Shown: positions 44,808 to 54,606 of the stretch, piece by piece
Layout of the letters: each line of letters opens with the position of its first letter
How positions within the stretch are numbered: the stretch's first letter is position 1
Origin: an uncultured SAR92 cluster bacterium
GTDB taxonomy: Bacteria; Pseudomonadota; Gammaproteobacteria; Pseudomonadales; Porticoccaceae
DNA: 64,000 nucleotides
Direction: 5' to 3'
Assembly: GCA_902527245.1 (NCBI GenBank)
Contig: CABZOI010000009.1
Coordinates: forward strand, 17,369-81,368
The notes under the pieces: generated by a model
Seen by the model: the letters and a program-made list of their open reading frames with translations, nothing else
What the model was told of the DNA's origin: nothing
The model's database searches: none
Program-made: the position numbers and the translations under genes

Positions 44808-46223
44808 ATGGCGTATACGTTACCGGGTAAAAAAACCAAAGCTTTTCTAGAGCATTGCAAAACTCATTTTAAACATGGGCTAACCTATGACCTTGATGCA
44901 AAGAGGGCCAACAGTAGGGGATTTCGGCCTCCCGCGCAGATAATGCTTGATCGAGCAAAAGGAGATTTTATTTGGGATTTAGATGGTAATAAGTTTATTG
45001 ATTTTCAGAATGGCTGGGCAACGAATCCACTAGGGAATTGTCATCCAGAAATTTTAGAGGCTGTCAGAGAGGCTCATGAGAGATATGGCTACCATTGGGA
45101 GCATCCGCTTAGATTTGAACTTGCTGAAAAACTTGCTGAAATTATGCCGGGGCAGGAGTTGCCTCGATTCACATATGAGGTTTCGGGCACTGAAGCTGTG
45201 GAGTCGGCGGTTCACACTGCACTTTGCTTTAAAAAGCGACGTTATGTTGTGAGTTTTGCATCTTCATTTCATGGTGCGAGTCTAGGCACTAAGATGATTA
45301 GTGGATATACGAGTGAGCATAATATTTACATGGAACCATGGGATGGAAGTGTGGTGAAAGCGCCTTATCCTCATTCTGAGAATATACCTGCAGGGATGTC
45401 GCATGAGCAATATGTGGAGTACTGCTTGTGGCATCTTGATTCTCATATCCCAGAATACATTGTTCCCTCTGAAAATATCGCAGCAGTGCTTATAGAGCCT
45501 GGTCTTGCAGAGGGAGGAAATTGGATCCCATCTGGCAATTTTATAAAGGGCATCAGGAAAATATGTGATAAACATGGATGGTTGATGATTGCAGATGAGG
45601 TTTTAACTGGCTTGGGAAGAACTGCTGAAATGTGGGGTATGGATCATTATGAGGTTATTCCCGATATGTTAATTGTCGGGAAAAACCTCTCTGGCGGGAT
45701 TGCGCCTTGTGCCGGCGTTGCTACGCGCGACGAGATTCTCGGTAATAATCCATCAGCTAGTTCAGGAAGTACATTCGCAGGAACGCCTGCGGGATGTGCT
45801 GCAGGTTTGAAAACATTAGAAATTTATAAGCGTGATAAGGTGATTGATCATGCAAAAAAACTTGCTCAGATAGCAAAGTTACGGATGGAACCGTGGTGTG
45901 AGAAGTATTCTATAGTGAGTGAGACTAGACAACTTGGATTGCTTATGGGTATCTCATTCAATCTCCCGGATTCTTTGGCTAGCTCGGATAAGTATGATGA
46001 TAGTTTTGTCGCAAGAACAGTGAGAGATTACATGCTTCGAAATGGTGTTTGGGCTATCTGTGATTCAGAATCTACGGTGAGAATGTATCCCGCTTTAAAT
46101 ATGAACGAAAACGTCTTTAGGGAAGCTTTTGATATTATCGACGATGCGATTATTAAAGTGGAATCTGGTTCTGAGCTGGTTGGTGATTATCCAGCTATTC
46201 CTACAGGCGTGACAGGTTTTTAG
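44808..46223 (+). CDS. class III PLP-dependent aminotransferase
   Basis: A 471-residue aminotransferase. PLP Lys292 lies in VGKNLSGGIAPCAG, Asp263 in IADEVLTGLGR, and the phosphate loop in VSGTEAVESAVHTAL (about 125-139). I chose the ATG at 44808 because AGGTGGA lies 7-8 nt upstream; a GTG at 44796 is also in frame. It is only distantly related to the enzyme at 35056 and shares the EPGLAEGGNW loop of glutamate-semialdehyde-aminomutase-like and omega-amino-acid transaminases. Substrate unknown. Confidence 0.86.
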   Translation: MAYTLPGKKTKAFLEHCKTHFKHGLTYDLDAKRANSRGFRPPAQIMLDRAKGDFIWDLDGNKFIDFQNGWATNPLGNCHPEILEAVREAHERYGYHWEHPLRFELAEKLAEIMPGQELPRFTYEVSGTEAVESAVHTALCFKKRRYVVSFASSFHGASLGTKMISGYTSEHNIYMEPWDGSVVKAPYPHSENIPAGMSHEQYVEYCLWHLDSHIPEYIVPSENIAAVLIEPGLAEGGNWIPSGNFIKGIRKICDKHGWLMIADEVLTGLGRTAEMWGMDHYEVIPDMLIVGKNLSGGIAPCAGVATRDEILGNNPSASSGSTFAGTPAGCAAGLKTLEIYKRDKVIDHAKKLAQIAKLRMEPWCEKYSIVSETRQLGLLMGISFNLPDSLASSDKYDDSFVARTVRDYMLRNGVWAICDSESTVRMYPALNMNENVFREAFDIIDDAIIKVESGSELVGDYPAIPTGVTGF

Positions 46224-46516
46224 TGTTTCACCTTGCGCTCCATTTTTTTATTCCCGCTTTAATTGTTTGGCGTTTTTTTAAGGATTCATGGAAAAAAAGT
46301 TATCTGCTTATTATGTCAGCCATGGCTATTGATTTGGATCATTTAGTTGCCGATCCAATTTATGATCCTGATCGATGCAGCATTGGATTCCATCCGTTGC
46401 ATGAGCCCTATTTGATGCTAATTTATGCTTTTCTTTTGATTCCAAACAGCACGCGTTTATTTGGAATTGGTTTATTCATTCACCTAATTTTAGATTTTGG
46501 TGATTGTTTGATGTAG
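46223..46516 (+). CDS. DUF6122-like small membrane protein
   Basis: A 97-residue protein with about three hydrophobic segments (FHLALHFFIPALIVWRFF, YLLIMSAMAIDLDHL, FGIGLFIHLILDFGD) and an acidic and His-rich core, MAIDLDHLVADPIYDPDRC. It resembles DUF6122 proteins, whose function is unknown; the conserved Asp/His pattern recalls metal-dependent membrane hydrolases. It uses a GTG that overlaps the aminotransferase stop by 1 nt, so it is coupled to it. Confidence 0.7.
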   Translation: MFHLALHFFIPALIVWRFFKDSWKKSYLLIMSAMAIDLDHLVADPIYDPDRCSIGFHPLHEPYLMLIYAFLLIPNSTRLFGIGLFIHLILDFGDCLM

Positions 46517-46563
46517 TCTGAATAATTAGAGAGCAAACTTAAAATAATAATAAAGGTGTTCCA

Positions 46564-47862
46564 ATGATTAGGGTTTTATTAAATATAGTAATTATCTTGT
46601 GTGGATACTCATCTTTGAGTTATTCGGAGCCAGGCTCTCAGTCTGTGATGGAGGGTACTCCTCCAACCAGAGATTCTCAGGCAACGATGAAAAATTATCG
46701 TGATTATCCATTTAGTGGGTGGACATTCCAGAACATGGGTGCACCGCTCAATGTAGTAATGGTTCCTAGAGGGGGCGACATCGCAGAATTAAACCAATCC
46801 TTAAATCACGCGTTGGGTAAAAAAATCTTTAAAGATAAAACGGGTACTGAGATGACACTTGAGGATCTATTTAGGGTGCATTACGCGAGAGGTATGATTT
46901 TGATACAAGGAGACAAAGTACTGTATGAAAAATATTTTGATGGCTTTGGGCCTCACAAACAGCATATCTGGTTTTCAATGAGCAAATCGTTGGCATCCGC
47001 TGCATTGGGAGTTTTGGTCGAGCAAGGACAAATTGATATTAAAAAATCTCCTGCTCATTACATTCCAGAATTGAAAAATAGTGGCTTTGAAAGAGTAACT
47101 ATCCAAAATTTGTTGGATATGGCAACTAGTATCGATTTTAAGGAAACATACACCGATATGACTTCTGATTTTGCCCTGAAGTATGCCGTAGCAATGAATA
47201 TGGGTTGGTTACCTGGAGCTCGAGATGCTCAGCCAGAAAATACTGAGATTTATGGTGTCCATGATTTTTTGTCAAAGTATGTAAAACCTAATACACAGCT
47301 TGAGCCTGGTACTGACTTTGATTATAACTCCAGCAATGCGGATGTCATCGGGTGGTTAATCTCTCGAGTAAGTGGTCAACCTTATGAGCAATTTATCAGC
47401 GAGCAAATATGGTCTAAATTAGGAATGGAACACGATGCTTATTTTACGGTTGATCGCGCCTTCATGCCTGTCGTGACTGGTGGCATGAATTCAACTCTCC
47501 GCGACGCAGCAAGATTTGCGCTGATGATAAGAGATGAGGGTAGAGTAAAAAATAAACAACTTATCCCATCTACATGGATTAACTCCGCTCTAAATATTGA
47601 TGAAAAGTTGAAATCACATATGACCGCCAATCCAAAATATGGAGAGGAATCATGGGAGGCATATCACAATATGTGGTGGATTTTAGATGGTGAGAAAGGA
47701 GAGTTTTGTGCAACTGGAATTCATGGTCAGGTCATTTACATTAATAGATCTAAAAATACAGTTATGGTTTGGTTCTCGAATCAACCAGGTGCGGCAGCAC
47801 CCAAAAATATTAATTATCAGTCAAAGTTAAATGCAGCCCGATCATTAGTGAATTCACTCTAA
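46564..47862 (+). CDS. secreted serine hydrolase, beta-lactamase fold, NylB-like
   Basis: A 432-residue exported hydrolase. The signal peptide spans about residues 1-21. The catalytic motif is Ser138-Met-Ser-Lys141 (WFSMSKSL), and the second motif Tyr254-Asn-Ser256 (DYNSSN) is as in class C enzymes and 6-aminohexanoate-dimer hydrolase NylB. The late motif ATGIHGQVIYIN gives the family's third, His/Gly-type element. It probably hydrolyses an amide, ester or lactam outside the cytoplasm. It stands 47 nt after the DUF6122-like gene and 30 nt before the DUF2891 gene, so it is in the same short operon. Confidence 0.84.
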   Translation: MIRVLLNIVIILCGYSSLSYSEPGSQSVMEGTPPTRDSQATMKNYRDYPFSGWTFQNMGAPLNVVMVPRGGDIAELNQSLNHALGKKIFKDKTGTEMTLEDLFRVHYARGMILIQGDKVLYEKYFDGFGPHKQHIWFSMSKSLASAALGVLVEQGQIDIKKSPAHYIPELKNSGFERVTIQNLLDMATSIDFKETYTDMTSDFALKYAVAMNMGWLPGARDAQPENTEIYGVHDFLSKYVKPNTQLEPGTDFDYNSSNADVIGWLISRVSGQPYEQFISEQIWSKLGMEHDAYFTVDRAFMPVVTGGMNSTLRDAARFALMIRDEGRVKNKQLIPSTWINSALNIDEKLKSHMTANPKYGEESWEAYHNMWWILDGEKGEFCATGIHGQVIYINRSKNTVMVWFSNQPGAAAPKNINYQSKLNAARSLVNSL

Positions 47863-47892
47863 ACAAATTCAGATTTAGTGGGGGTTATTGTT

Positions 47893-48951
47893 TTGAACAA
47901 AATTATTTTTCATTTAAGTCTTTTGTTGGTCACCTTTTTTAGTGCTAACTTGATTGCTGATGAGGACAATCTTTCGACTGAACAGGTATCAAATTTATTC
48001 AAACTGCCGTTGTCATGTGTTGAGGTCGAATATCCGAATAAGCTAGGTCAAGTTCTAAAAAGTCAGGATGACTTATTATCACCAAAACAATTACATCCAT
48101 CCTTCTATGGTTGTTTTGATTGGCATTCTTCAGTTCATGGACATTGGTCGCTAGTAAGGTTACTAAGATCATATCCAAACATTGAAAATGCAGAAAATGC
48201 TAAAAACATTTTGAAAAAACACTTGACGGTAGAAAATATTCAGAGGGAGGTTGATTATCTTCGAGATAACCCCTCATGGGAGAGACCTTACGGATGGGCT
48301 TGGTTGTTGAAATTAGCGATTGAGATTAAAAAGTGGAACGATCCTGTCGCCGACGGCCTTGGAGCCAATCTACAACCATTGGCCGACGAAATTTCTCGTT
48401 TATATATCCAACATTTACCAAAACTCATTTATCCAATAAGGGTCGGCGAGCACTCTAACACTGCGTTTGGATTAACTTTCGCTTGGGATTATGCTGTTTT
48501 GCTTGAGGATACAGATCTACGCTACGCTATTGAGAAAAGAGCTCTAGACTATTATAAGAATGATTATGATTGTCCAATCCATTGGGAACCAAGCGGCTAT
48601 GATTTTTTATCACCCTGTTTGAGCGAGCTTGATTTGATGCGAAGAATTTTGCCCGAGGAATCATTTCTTGCTTGGGTGAAAGATTTTTTACCTAGTATGT
48701 CTGACTCGGATTATCGTTTGGAAGTTGGAAAGGTTAGTGACAGAACTGACGGTAAGTTAGTCCATTTAGATGGATTAAATTTTAGCCGTGCCTGGGTGTT
48801 AAAGGGACTTTCAAATCAATACAAGGGTTATGAGCACCTAGGAAAAATTGCGAAAACGCATATTAATTTCTCATTGCCTAACCTCGTGAATGACGGTTAT
48901 GAGGGTGGACATTGGTTGGGTTCCTTTGCCATTTATGCGTTGCTAGATTGA
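47893..48951 (+). CDS. exported DUF2891 protein
   Basis: About 352 residues with a signal peptide (IIFHLSLLLVTFFSANLIA) and the DUF2891 domain, recognised by FYGCFDWHSSVHGHWSLVRLL near the start and by the closing GGHWLGSFAIYALL. The family has no established function; the helical repeat with conserved Trp/His/Asp suggests an alpha/alpha-barrel hydrolase or lyase. I chose the TTG at 47893 because GGGGG lies 8 nt upstream; a GTG at 47878 would add five residues. It ends 18 nt before the predicted start of the biotinyl-carboxyltransferase. Confidence 0.78.
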   Translation: MNKIIFHLSLLLVTFFSANLIADEDNLSTEQVSNLFKLPLSCVEVEYPNKLGQVLKSQDDLLSPKQLHPSFYGCFDWHSSVHGHWSLVRLLRSYPNIENAENAKNILKKHLTVENIQREVDYLRDNPSWERPYGWAWLLKLAIEIKKWNDPVADGLGANLQPLADEISRLYIQHLPKLIYPIRVGEHSNTAFGLTFAWDYAVLLEDTDLRYAIEKRALDYYKNDYDCPIHWEPSGYDFLSPCLSELDLMRRILPEESFLAWVKDFLPSMSDSDYRLEVGKVSDRTDGKLVHLDGLNFSRAWVLKGLSNQYKGYEHLGKIAKTHINFSLPNLVNDGYEGGHWLGSFAIYALLD

Positions 48952-48969
48952 TTGGAGATATATGTTTCT

Positions 48970-50757
48970 ATGAATCTGAAAACATCAAAGGAAAAGACCA
49001 AAATCGTTGCAGCAATCACCTCAACAATTGTAGATGTAAATGTACAAAATTCTTCAATAGTTTCTAAAGGCCAAATAATCGTCACTGTTGAATCTATGAA
49101 AATGCAAACTCATATTGTCGCATCAGCCGCAGGTATGATAAGTGACTTAAAAGTGACTGAAGGTGAGACGGTTGAAGAGGGGCAATTGATTTGTTACTTG
49201 ACTGAGAAATCCAATCAGAAAAACAAAGAGCCGGCATCTAAAATTCAGATGAATAACGAGAATCAAATTATGTCTGATTTCGAGAGTGAAATTGAGAAAA
49301 CTCTGGATAAAGAAAGAGTACAAGAGGTTATTAAAAGACATTCAAAAGGATATCGAACCGCAAGAGAGAATTTAGAGGATTTGGTTGATGCTGACTCTTT
49401 TGTTGAGTATGGACAGCTTGCGGTGGCTGCTCAAAGGGACCGTTTAAATGCAGATGAGCTAAAATTAAAATCGGCTGCTGATGGAGTCTTAACTGGCTTG
49501 GCAACCATTAATAGTAGTCAACATGGAGAAAAAGCGAGTCAAGTAGCTGTAATAATTAATGATTACACAGTAATGGCCGGTACCCAGGGTTTTTTCCACC
49601 ATAAAAAAATTGATCGATTGATTGAGATAGCGAAAAAGTCAGATTTGCCAATTGTGATGTATACAGAGGGAGGTGGGGGTCGGCCCGGTGATATCGATGT
49701 TAAGACACAAATAGCTGGTTTAGATGTGTCGACATTCTCGAGCTGGGCTGGATTAAAGGGGAAAAATCCTTTGATTGTTGTGAATAATGGGTATTGCTTT
49801 GCTGGAAATGCGGCACTATTTGGATGCGGTGATATCAGAATCGCGACAAAATCGTCATGCATTGGGATGGCTGGACCAGCCATGATTGAGGGAGGTGGAT
49901 TAGGGTCACATAAACCTACTGATATTGGGCCAAGTAATATGCATTTTGAAAATGGAGTTATTGATCTTTTAGCAGAAGATGAGGCGCAAGCAACAGAACT
50001 TGCAAAAAAATGCCTTTCTTATACCCAAGGTGATGTGACTGATTTTGAGTTTTCTGATCAATCTGTTTTGAGAGACATTATGCCCTTGAATCGACAGCAA
50101 ACTTATGATGTTAGAAAAATCGCTCAAATTTTGGTAGATGCTGATTCATTTTTAGAATTGACCCCAGGATTTGGAAAGACGATTATGACTGCATTTGCGA
50201 GGATCGAGGGTAGACCCTGCGGTTTGCTAGCGAGCGATTGTCAAATTTTGGGAGGAGCCGTGAATTCTGATGGAGCGTCAAAGGCTGCTAGGTTTTTGAA
50301 TATATGTAACGTCTTTAAGTTACCTATTGTGTCTTTAGTTGATACGCCAGGATTTATGGTTGGCCCTGATAGTGAGAAGCAGGGAGCAGTAAATCACATG
50401 ACTGGATTATTTATTTCGGGAGCAAAATTAGAAGTGCCACTTGTGTGTATTTTTTTGCGAAAAGGCTATGGACTGGGCGCAATGGCGATGGCGGGAGGTA
50501 GCTTTAAAGTGCCAGCTTATACTGCATCTTGGCCAACGGGTGAGTTTGGAGCGATGGGTATCGAGGGCGCCGTAAAATTAGGTTTTAAAAAGGAGCTTGA
50601 ATATATTGAAGATAACTCATCACGTGAGACTGTATTTGCGGATTTGGTGCAGAAAATGTACGATCGAGGTAGAGCCACAGAGGCCGCATCTCTCTTAGAG
50701 ATTGATGCAGTAATTGATCCTTGTGATACCAGATTTTTTGTTGCAAAAGTGCTTTAA
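48970..50757 (+). CDS. biotinyl carrier fused to acyl-CoA carboxyltransferase, biotin carboxylase missing
   Basis: A 595-residue fusion. Residues about 10-80 are a biotinyl/lipoyl domain with the biotin-lysine motif ESMKMQ (Lys44). The rest is a carboxyltransferase of the acyl-CoA carboxylase beta type, with N- and C-domains meeting near 350 (DVRKIAQILVDADSFLEL) and the crotonase-like oxyanion turns GGGGRPGD and TPGFMVGPDSE. Long-chain acyl-CoA carboxylases order BC, BCCP and CT on one chain; here the BC part is absent and no BC gene lies nearby, so CO2 must be loaded in trans. The ATG at 48970 has a GGAG about 12 nt upstream; a TTG at 48952 is also possible. The substrate acyl-CoA is unknown. 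Confidence 0.82.
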   Translation: MNLKTSKEKTKIVAAITSTIVDVNVQNSSIVSKGQIIVTVESMKMQTHIVASAAGMISDLKVTEGETVEEGQLICYLTEKSNQKNKEPASKIQMNNENQIMSDFESEIEKTLDKERVQEVIKRHSKGYRTARENLEDLVDADSFVEYGQLAVAAQRDRLNADELKLKSAADGVLTGLATINSSQHGEKASQVAVIINDYTVMAGTQGFFHHKKIDRLIEIAKKSDLPIVMYTEGGGGRPGDIDVKTQIAGLDVSTFSSWAGLKGKNPLIVVNNGYCFAGNAALFGCGDIRIATKSSCIGMAGPAMIEGGGLGSHKPTDIGPSNMHFENGVIDLLAEDEAQATELAKKCLSYTQGDVTDFEFSDQSVLRDIMPLNRQQTYDVRKIAQILVDADSFLELTPGFGKTIMTAFARIEGRPCGLLASDCQILGGAVNSDGASKAARFLNICNVFKLPIVSLVDTPGFMVGPDSEKQGAVNHMTGLFISGAKLEVPLVCIFLRKGYGLGAMAMAGGSFKVPAYTASWPTGEFGAMGIEGAVKLGFKKELEYIEDNSSRETVFADLVQKMYDRGRATEAASLLEIDAVIDPCDTRFFVAKVL

Positions 50758-50810
50758 ACCGAGTTGTAGTGATTTTTAGATGCATCATATGAAGGGAGAG
50801 TTTTGGAGAT

Positions 50811-51407
50811 ATGTTGGAAATCAATGCACTCAGTAAATCGTTCTTAAATAATACGCTTTTTGATAACTTTAGTTTTCGGTTGGATACAAATGGAGTGTAT
50901 CTATTAAGAGGAGCTAATGGGGTCGGTAAGACCACGCTTTTAAAGCTCATCAAGGGTATTTTATTGCCAGACCAAGGTTCTATCAGATTCCAAAATAAAG
51001 AGGTCTGCTTCGGTGATGTTGCATATATAGATTCAAATAATAGATCTTTTTTTCATAGGCTGTCAGTCTGGCAAAATATAGACTATTTCTCTGCTCTTAA
51101 TAAGCATTTCGTGGAAAAAGATCGTGTCTTTAATCTTTTGAGAAATTTTGGAATGTCGAATTTATTGTTAACCGAATTTTCTAAATTATCTTCCGGTCAA
51201 ATGCAGATAATCGCCTTTATCCGAGCAGTTTGCGCTAAACCCAACATTTTACTTATGGATGAGTCACTATCAAATTTAGATGCTTCCAGAATAACTCAAG
51301 TCTGTGCTCATTTGAGTCAATTCGTAGTTGAAAAATCAAAAATTGTTATCTTGTGCAGTCACGATAAGAATCTCCCAATAAAATTTTCGGGTGTTATTGA
51401 CTTGTAA
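50811..51407 (+). CDS. ABC transporter ATPase, lasso cluster exporter
   Basis: A 198-residue ATPase: Walker A GANGVGKTT (about 34-42), signature LSSGQ (about 126), Walker B ILLMDES and a final switch His (CSHDKN). It is small and lacks a fused membrane domain. It overlaps the permease by 1 nt, so the two probably form a heteromeric ABC-2-type exporter for the lasso peptide or its immunity. SD GGAG lies 4-5 nt before the ATG. It is the first gene of the RiPP cluster. Confidence 0.84.
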   Translation: MLEINALSKSFLNNTLFDNFSFRLDTNGVYLLRGANGVGKTTLLKLIKGILLPDQGSIRFQNKEVCFGDVAYIDSNNRSFFHRLSVWQNIDYFSALNKHFVEKDRVFNLLRNFGMSNLLLTEFSKLSSGQMQIIAFIRAVCAKPNILLMDESLSNLDASRITQVCAHLSQFVVEKSKIVILCSHDKNLPIKFSGVIDL

Positions 51408-52213
51408 TGAATTATTTTTGGATAGCACAATTCAAAAAAGATTTCTTTTGGGATTTTAGCTACAAGCTAACATTTCTTTGGAGAATAGCATCAATTGCTA
51501 TTTCTGTTTTCATATTTTTCTTTATTTCAAAAACATTTTCTGTTTCAAATAATATTCACCTTGGACCATTTAACAATAATTATTTTTTATTTGTGATCGT
51601 GGGAATTGGCATCATGGATTTGATTACCGTAATTATTGGAGCAACTGTGAAAATAGTAAGGGATGCGCAAATGCTAGGTTTTTTGGATATGTTTTTAAAT
51701 TCCAGAATTTCAGCCTCATATACATTGTTTTGCGGAATGTTATATCCAACTTTTATTGGTATCCTTAAATTTATTTGTTATTTAATTTTGGCGTTCTATC
51801 TACAAGAGTATGAATTTTCGATGGTTGTAATTGAAAAAGTCGCAATAGTGGGCATATTAACAATCCTTCCTTTCTTTGGAGTAGGCCTTTTCTCAGCGAG
51901 TTTTGTATTAGCTTTTAAACAGAGCGTACCAATTAACTCCCTCATATCTCTCTTACTGCTTCTATTATCTGGCATTATTTATCCGATTACGGTTCTGCCC
52001 GATTATCTGCAAAATCTGTCAAATCTCATCCCAGCAACTCATGGTATCGATTTGATGAGACAAATTCTTACTAATAATTCAGAATCAACACTCACGCATG
52101 AGAGTCTTTTTTATTTATTATTTACCTCAGTTGCATCTTTATTAATTGGTTATAGTAGTTTAAGGCTCTCAATAGTGTACGTAAAAAAGCTTGGCACATC
52201 TGGAGGATATTAA
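51407..52213 (+). CDS. ABC-2-type permease, lasso cluster exporter
   Basis: A 268-residue inner-membrane protein with about six hydrophobic segments (for example LTFLWRIASIAISVFIFFFI and SLLIGYSSLRLSIVYV). It resembles ABC-2 permeases of the NodJ/drug-exporter type. It overlaps the ATPase gene by 1 nt and ends immediately before the RRE gene, so the exporter and maturation genes are one operon. Confidence 0.8.
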   Translation: MNYFWIAQFKKDFFWDFSYKLTFLWRIASIAISVFIFFFISKTFSVSNNIHLGPFNNNYFLFVIVGIGIMDLITVIIGATVKIVRDAQMLGFLDMFLNSRISASYTLFCGMLYPTFIGILKFICYLILAFYLQEYEFSMVVIEKVAIVGILTILPFFGVGLFSASFVLAFKQSVPINSLISLLLLLLSGIIYPITVLPDYLQNLSNLIPATHGIDLMRQILTNNSESTLTHESLFYLLFTSVASLLIGYSSLRLSIVYVKKLGTSGGY

Positions 52214-52480
52214 ATGGATGACTTCGAAATAAAAATTTCTGAAAATTGCGTTTCTGAGACGCTCGAAGACGCAACCATTATTCTAAATATTGATACAGGA
52301 ACATACCATGAGTTGAATGCCACAGGCACTATTATTTGGAATGAGATACAAAACAATAACATGTTGTTCTCGACTTTAGTGGCAAAATTGAAAAGAAACT
52401 TTGGGAAAGGTGAAATAGAAAGTGATGTAAGAGAATTCTTGCAAGATTTATTTAAAAAAAAGATCCTCTCTAGAAGGTGA
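52214..52480 (+). CDS. PqqD-like RRE protein, lasso peptide B1
   Basis: An 88-residue RiPP recognition element of the PqqD fold. Its strand-rich N-terminus (VSETLEDATIILNIDTGTYHELNATGTIIW) and the helical tail (SDVREFLQDLFKKKIL) fit the wHTH-like RRE that binds the leader peptide. In split lasso systems B1 carries the leader to B2 and C. It abuts the permease stop and is followed by B2 at 9 nt. Confidence 0.86.
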   Translation: MDDFEIKISENCVSETLEDATIILNIDTGTYHELNATGTIIWNEIQNNNMLFSTLVAKLKRNFGKGEIESDVREFLQDLFKKKILSRR

Positions 52481-52489
52481 TTAGAATTT

Positions 52490-52864
52490 TTGGTTAAGAA
52501 GAGTTTTATTGTTATCCAAACCCTCATACTGTTGTTTATTGTAAGGTTTACTTTGTCTTTATGTGGAATAAAGACTGTTCTGTTTTGGCTTGCGAAAAAA
52601 AAGACGCCAGTCTTAAGCGACTCTATTAGATTCAACACAAAAAATATAAATTTTGCTTCGCGCTTAGTCCCATACTGTTCATGTTTTGTTAAAGCTGTGG
52701 CATTCAAAATGTCAATGTCGAACGATGTCACAATGAAATTGGTCATTGGTGTAATCAGAAACCCCACCTTTGCATCTCATGCTTGGATTGTGAGTGAAGA
52801 TAAGATTATATTTGGTAAGATTGCACACATCCAAAACTATGTTTCGATCATTGAGATACAGTAA
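52490..52864 (+). CDS. lasso leader peptidase, transglutaminase-like B2
   Basis: A 124-residue protein of the transglutaminase-like B2 family that removes the leader peptide. The catalytic Cys65 lies in CSCFVKAVAF, His97 in SHAWIV, and an acidic residue in SEDKIIFG (Asp104) is the third member. It starts with TTG at 52490, 10 nt after B1, and overlaps the cyclase start by 1 nt. The N-terminal hydrophobic stretch (TLILLFIVRFTLSLCG) may associate with the membrane. Cys and His are in canonical positions, so it is expected to be active. Confidence 0.85.
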   Translation: MVKKSFIVIQTLILLFIVRFTLSLCGIKTVLFWLAKKKTPVLSDSIRFNTKNINFASRLVPYCSCFVKAVAFKMSMSNDVTMKLVIGVIRNPTFASHAWIVSEDKIIFGKIAHIQNYVSIIEIQ

Positions 52865-54606
52865 TGGGTCATTTCTTCGGTTTCTTTCATAAAGATCTAA
52901 ATTCTCAAAGTCCTCATTTGCAAGATTTCCCATTACTATTTAAGGATGAATATTTTTTATTATTCGGAGAGTGTGGTTTTGATGTCGTGATAAAAGAAAC
53001 AAAACATTTGGTAATACTGTTACATGGATTTGTATATGTTCCAATCGGAGCTAAATCTGAAATTGCAATGCTCAGTTATTTAGAGCAACTTTACACTGAA
53101 AATCGAGAAAATTTTCATGAGCAAATAATAGGAAACTATACCATATGCATTTACGATAAAAGACATAAAAATTTAAGGATCATTAAAGATCATATGGGAA
53201 CAAGACCCATTTATTTCGTAGACAAAAAGAATTTTTTTGCATTTTCCTCTGATTTGAACTGCTTAGTGGATGCAAATCTTGTTGAGTTGAAACTCAATTA
53301 TAAAAAATTAATTGATTTCTTGAGCTTAGAGATCGGACAAATAAACACTACATTTTTTGATCAGATTAAAAAACTGAGACCCTCTGAAATTTTAACCATA
53401 GACAAACAATCACGGCTTTATGAATATGATTATAAAGGAAAGCTGGGGGATGAGAGTGCCGGGCGACCGATACAAGATTTCAAAGATCATTTCGAAAATG
53501 CGGTGAAAAGATCATTACATCGCAAAAATAATTTGGGATTACTTTTGAGTGGAGGTTTAGATTCAAGCGCAGTAGCTACAGGTCTTTATAATTTGGGTAT
53601 CAAGGATGTTCAAACATTTTCTGCGAATTACTTACATTTGCCTGAAGGGCTCAAAAATAAAACTGATGAGACCAAGTATCAAATGATGGTGTCTGAAAAA
53701 TTTGGCTACAAACATACTTGCATCAGTGTTGAAAACATTTCTCCGTTCGAGAGTCTTAAATTGCAAAGTAAATACTTCGCTGAACCTACTTTTTTTCCAA
53801 ACTTATATATATTCGACCAACTCGCTAAAACAGCAAGTCGAGAAAATATCTCTATCATGTATGATGGCCAAGACGGAGATACCACCATCTCTCATGGTCT
53901 AGAGAGGATATTTGAATTATATCAGCGTAAGAACATTTTTTTACTTATTTACGAAGTTATAGCGTACTCATTCTTCAATAAAGTCAAAGTATTCAATGTA
54001 ATTCAATTTTTTTTGACTCAATTTTTGAAAAAAACTGGTGCAAAAAGATTCCAATCTGAAAATAAATCATTGATTAGAAATAGAATATATTCGCAAGGAG
54101 ATAATCGTATATCAGCTTTTGATACTCACCTTGAGAAGATACTTAATCCATTAAGGTCAGTGGCGCTAGAGATTAACTATCAGTTTTTTAGATATTATAA
54201 TATTCATACTCGCAGTCCGTTTTATGATTTATTATTAACGAAATATTGTTGCGCTCTCTCGAGCAAATGGAAATTAAGACATGGCAGAGGGAGATTTATT
54301 TTAAGAGAATATTTGAGAGAAAATCTTTCAAAATTTATTGCGGATAGGCCAGGCAAAGCTAATTTGAGTCACGGGATAATATTTAACATTGGCACAAAAG
54401 ACATTGATTTAATCAAAACAGAAGTTGATCAGATTCATCCTGCAATTGAAAAAATTATCGACATGAATAAACTAAGAGCATATGTTTCATGCTTGAATGA
54501 GAAAAACAACGTGACTGACTCAATGGTAAGTGCCTTGGTTGCTTTTTACGTTGCAAATCGATGGCTCAATGCACAAGCTTTCGGTCAGATCGGAAAACAA
54601 GGTTGA
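52864..54606 (+). CDS. lasso peptide cyclase, asparagine-synthetase-like C protein
   Basis: A 580-residue protein of the asparagine-synthetase B fold. The ATP-binding loop SGGLDSS (229-235) is intact and the metal/ATP motif is DGQDGDTTISHG. The N-terminus begins MGH and lacks the Cys2 nucleophile of glutaminase, as in lasso cyclases, so it should adenylate a side-chain carboxylate of the core rather than use glutamine. It sits between B2 and the precursor, the usual neighbourhood. It would join the core's N-terminal amine to an Asp or Glu. Confidence 0.87.
   Translation: MGHFFGFFHKDLNSQSPHLQDFPLLFKDEYFLLFGECGFDVVIKETKHLVILLHGFVYVPIGAKSEIAMLSYLEQLYTENRENFHEQIIGNYTICIYDKRHKNLRIIKDHMGTRPIYFVDKKNFFAFSSDLNCLVDANLVELKLNYKKLIDFLSLEIGQINTTFFDQIKKLRPSEILTIDKQSRLYEYDYKGKLGDESAGRPIQDFKDHFENAVKRSLHRKNNLGLLLSGGLDSSAVATGLYNLGIKDVQTFSANYLHLPEGLKNKTDETKYQMMVSEKFGYKHTCISVENISPFESLKLQSKYFAEPTFFPNLYIFDQLAKTASRENISIMYDGQDGDTTISHGLERIFELYQRKNIFLLIYEVIAYSFFNKVKVFNVIQFFLTQFLKKTGAKRFQSENKSLIRNRIYSQGDNRISAFDTHLEKILNPLRSVALEINYQFFRYYNIHTRSPFYDLLLTKYCCALSSKWKLRHGRGRFILREYLRENLSKFIADRPGKANLSHGIIFNIGTKDIDLIKTEVDQIHPAIEKIIDMNKLRAYVSCLNEKNNVTDSMVSALVAFYVANRWLNAQAFGQIGKQG

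Noticed and set aside
52864..54606. Housekeeping asparagine synthetase B
   Set aside because: It lacks the N-terminal Cys2 glutaminase nucleophile and is flanked by B1, B2 and a precursor gene.
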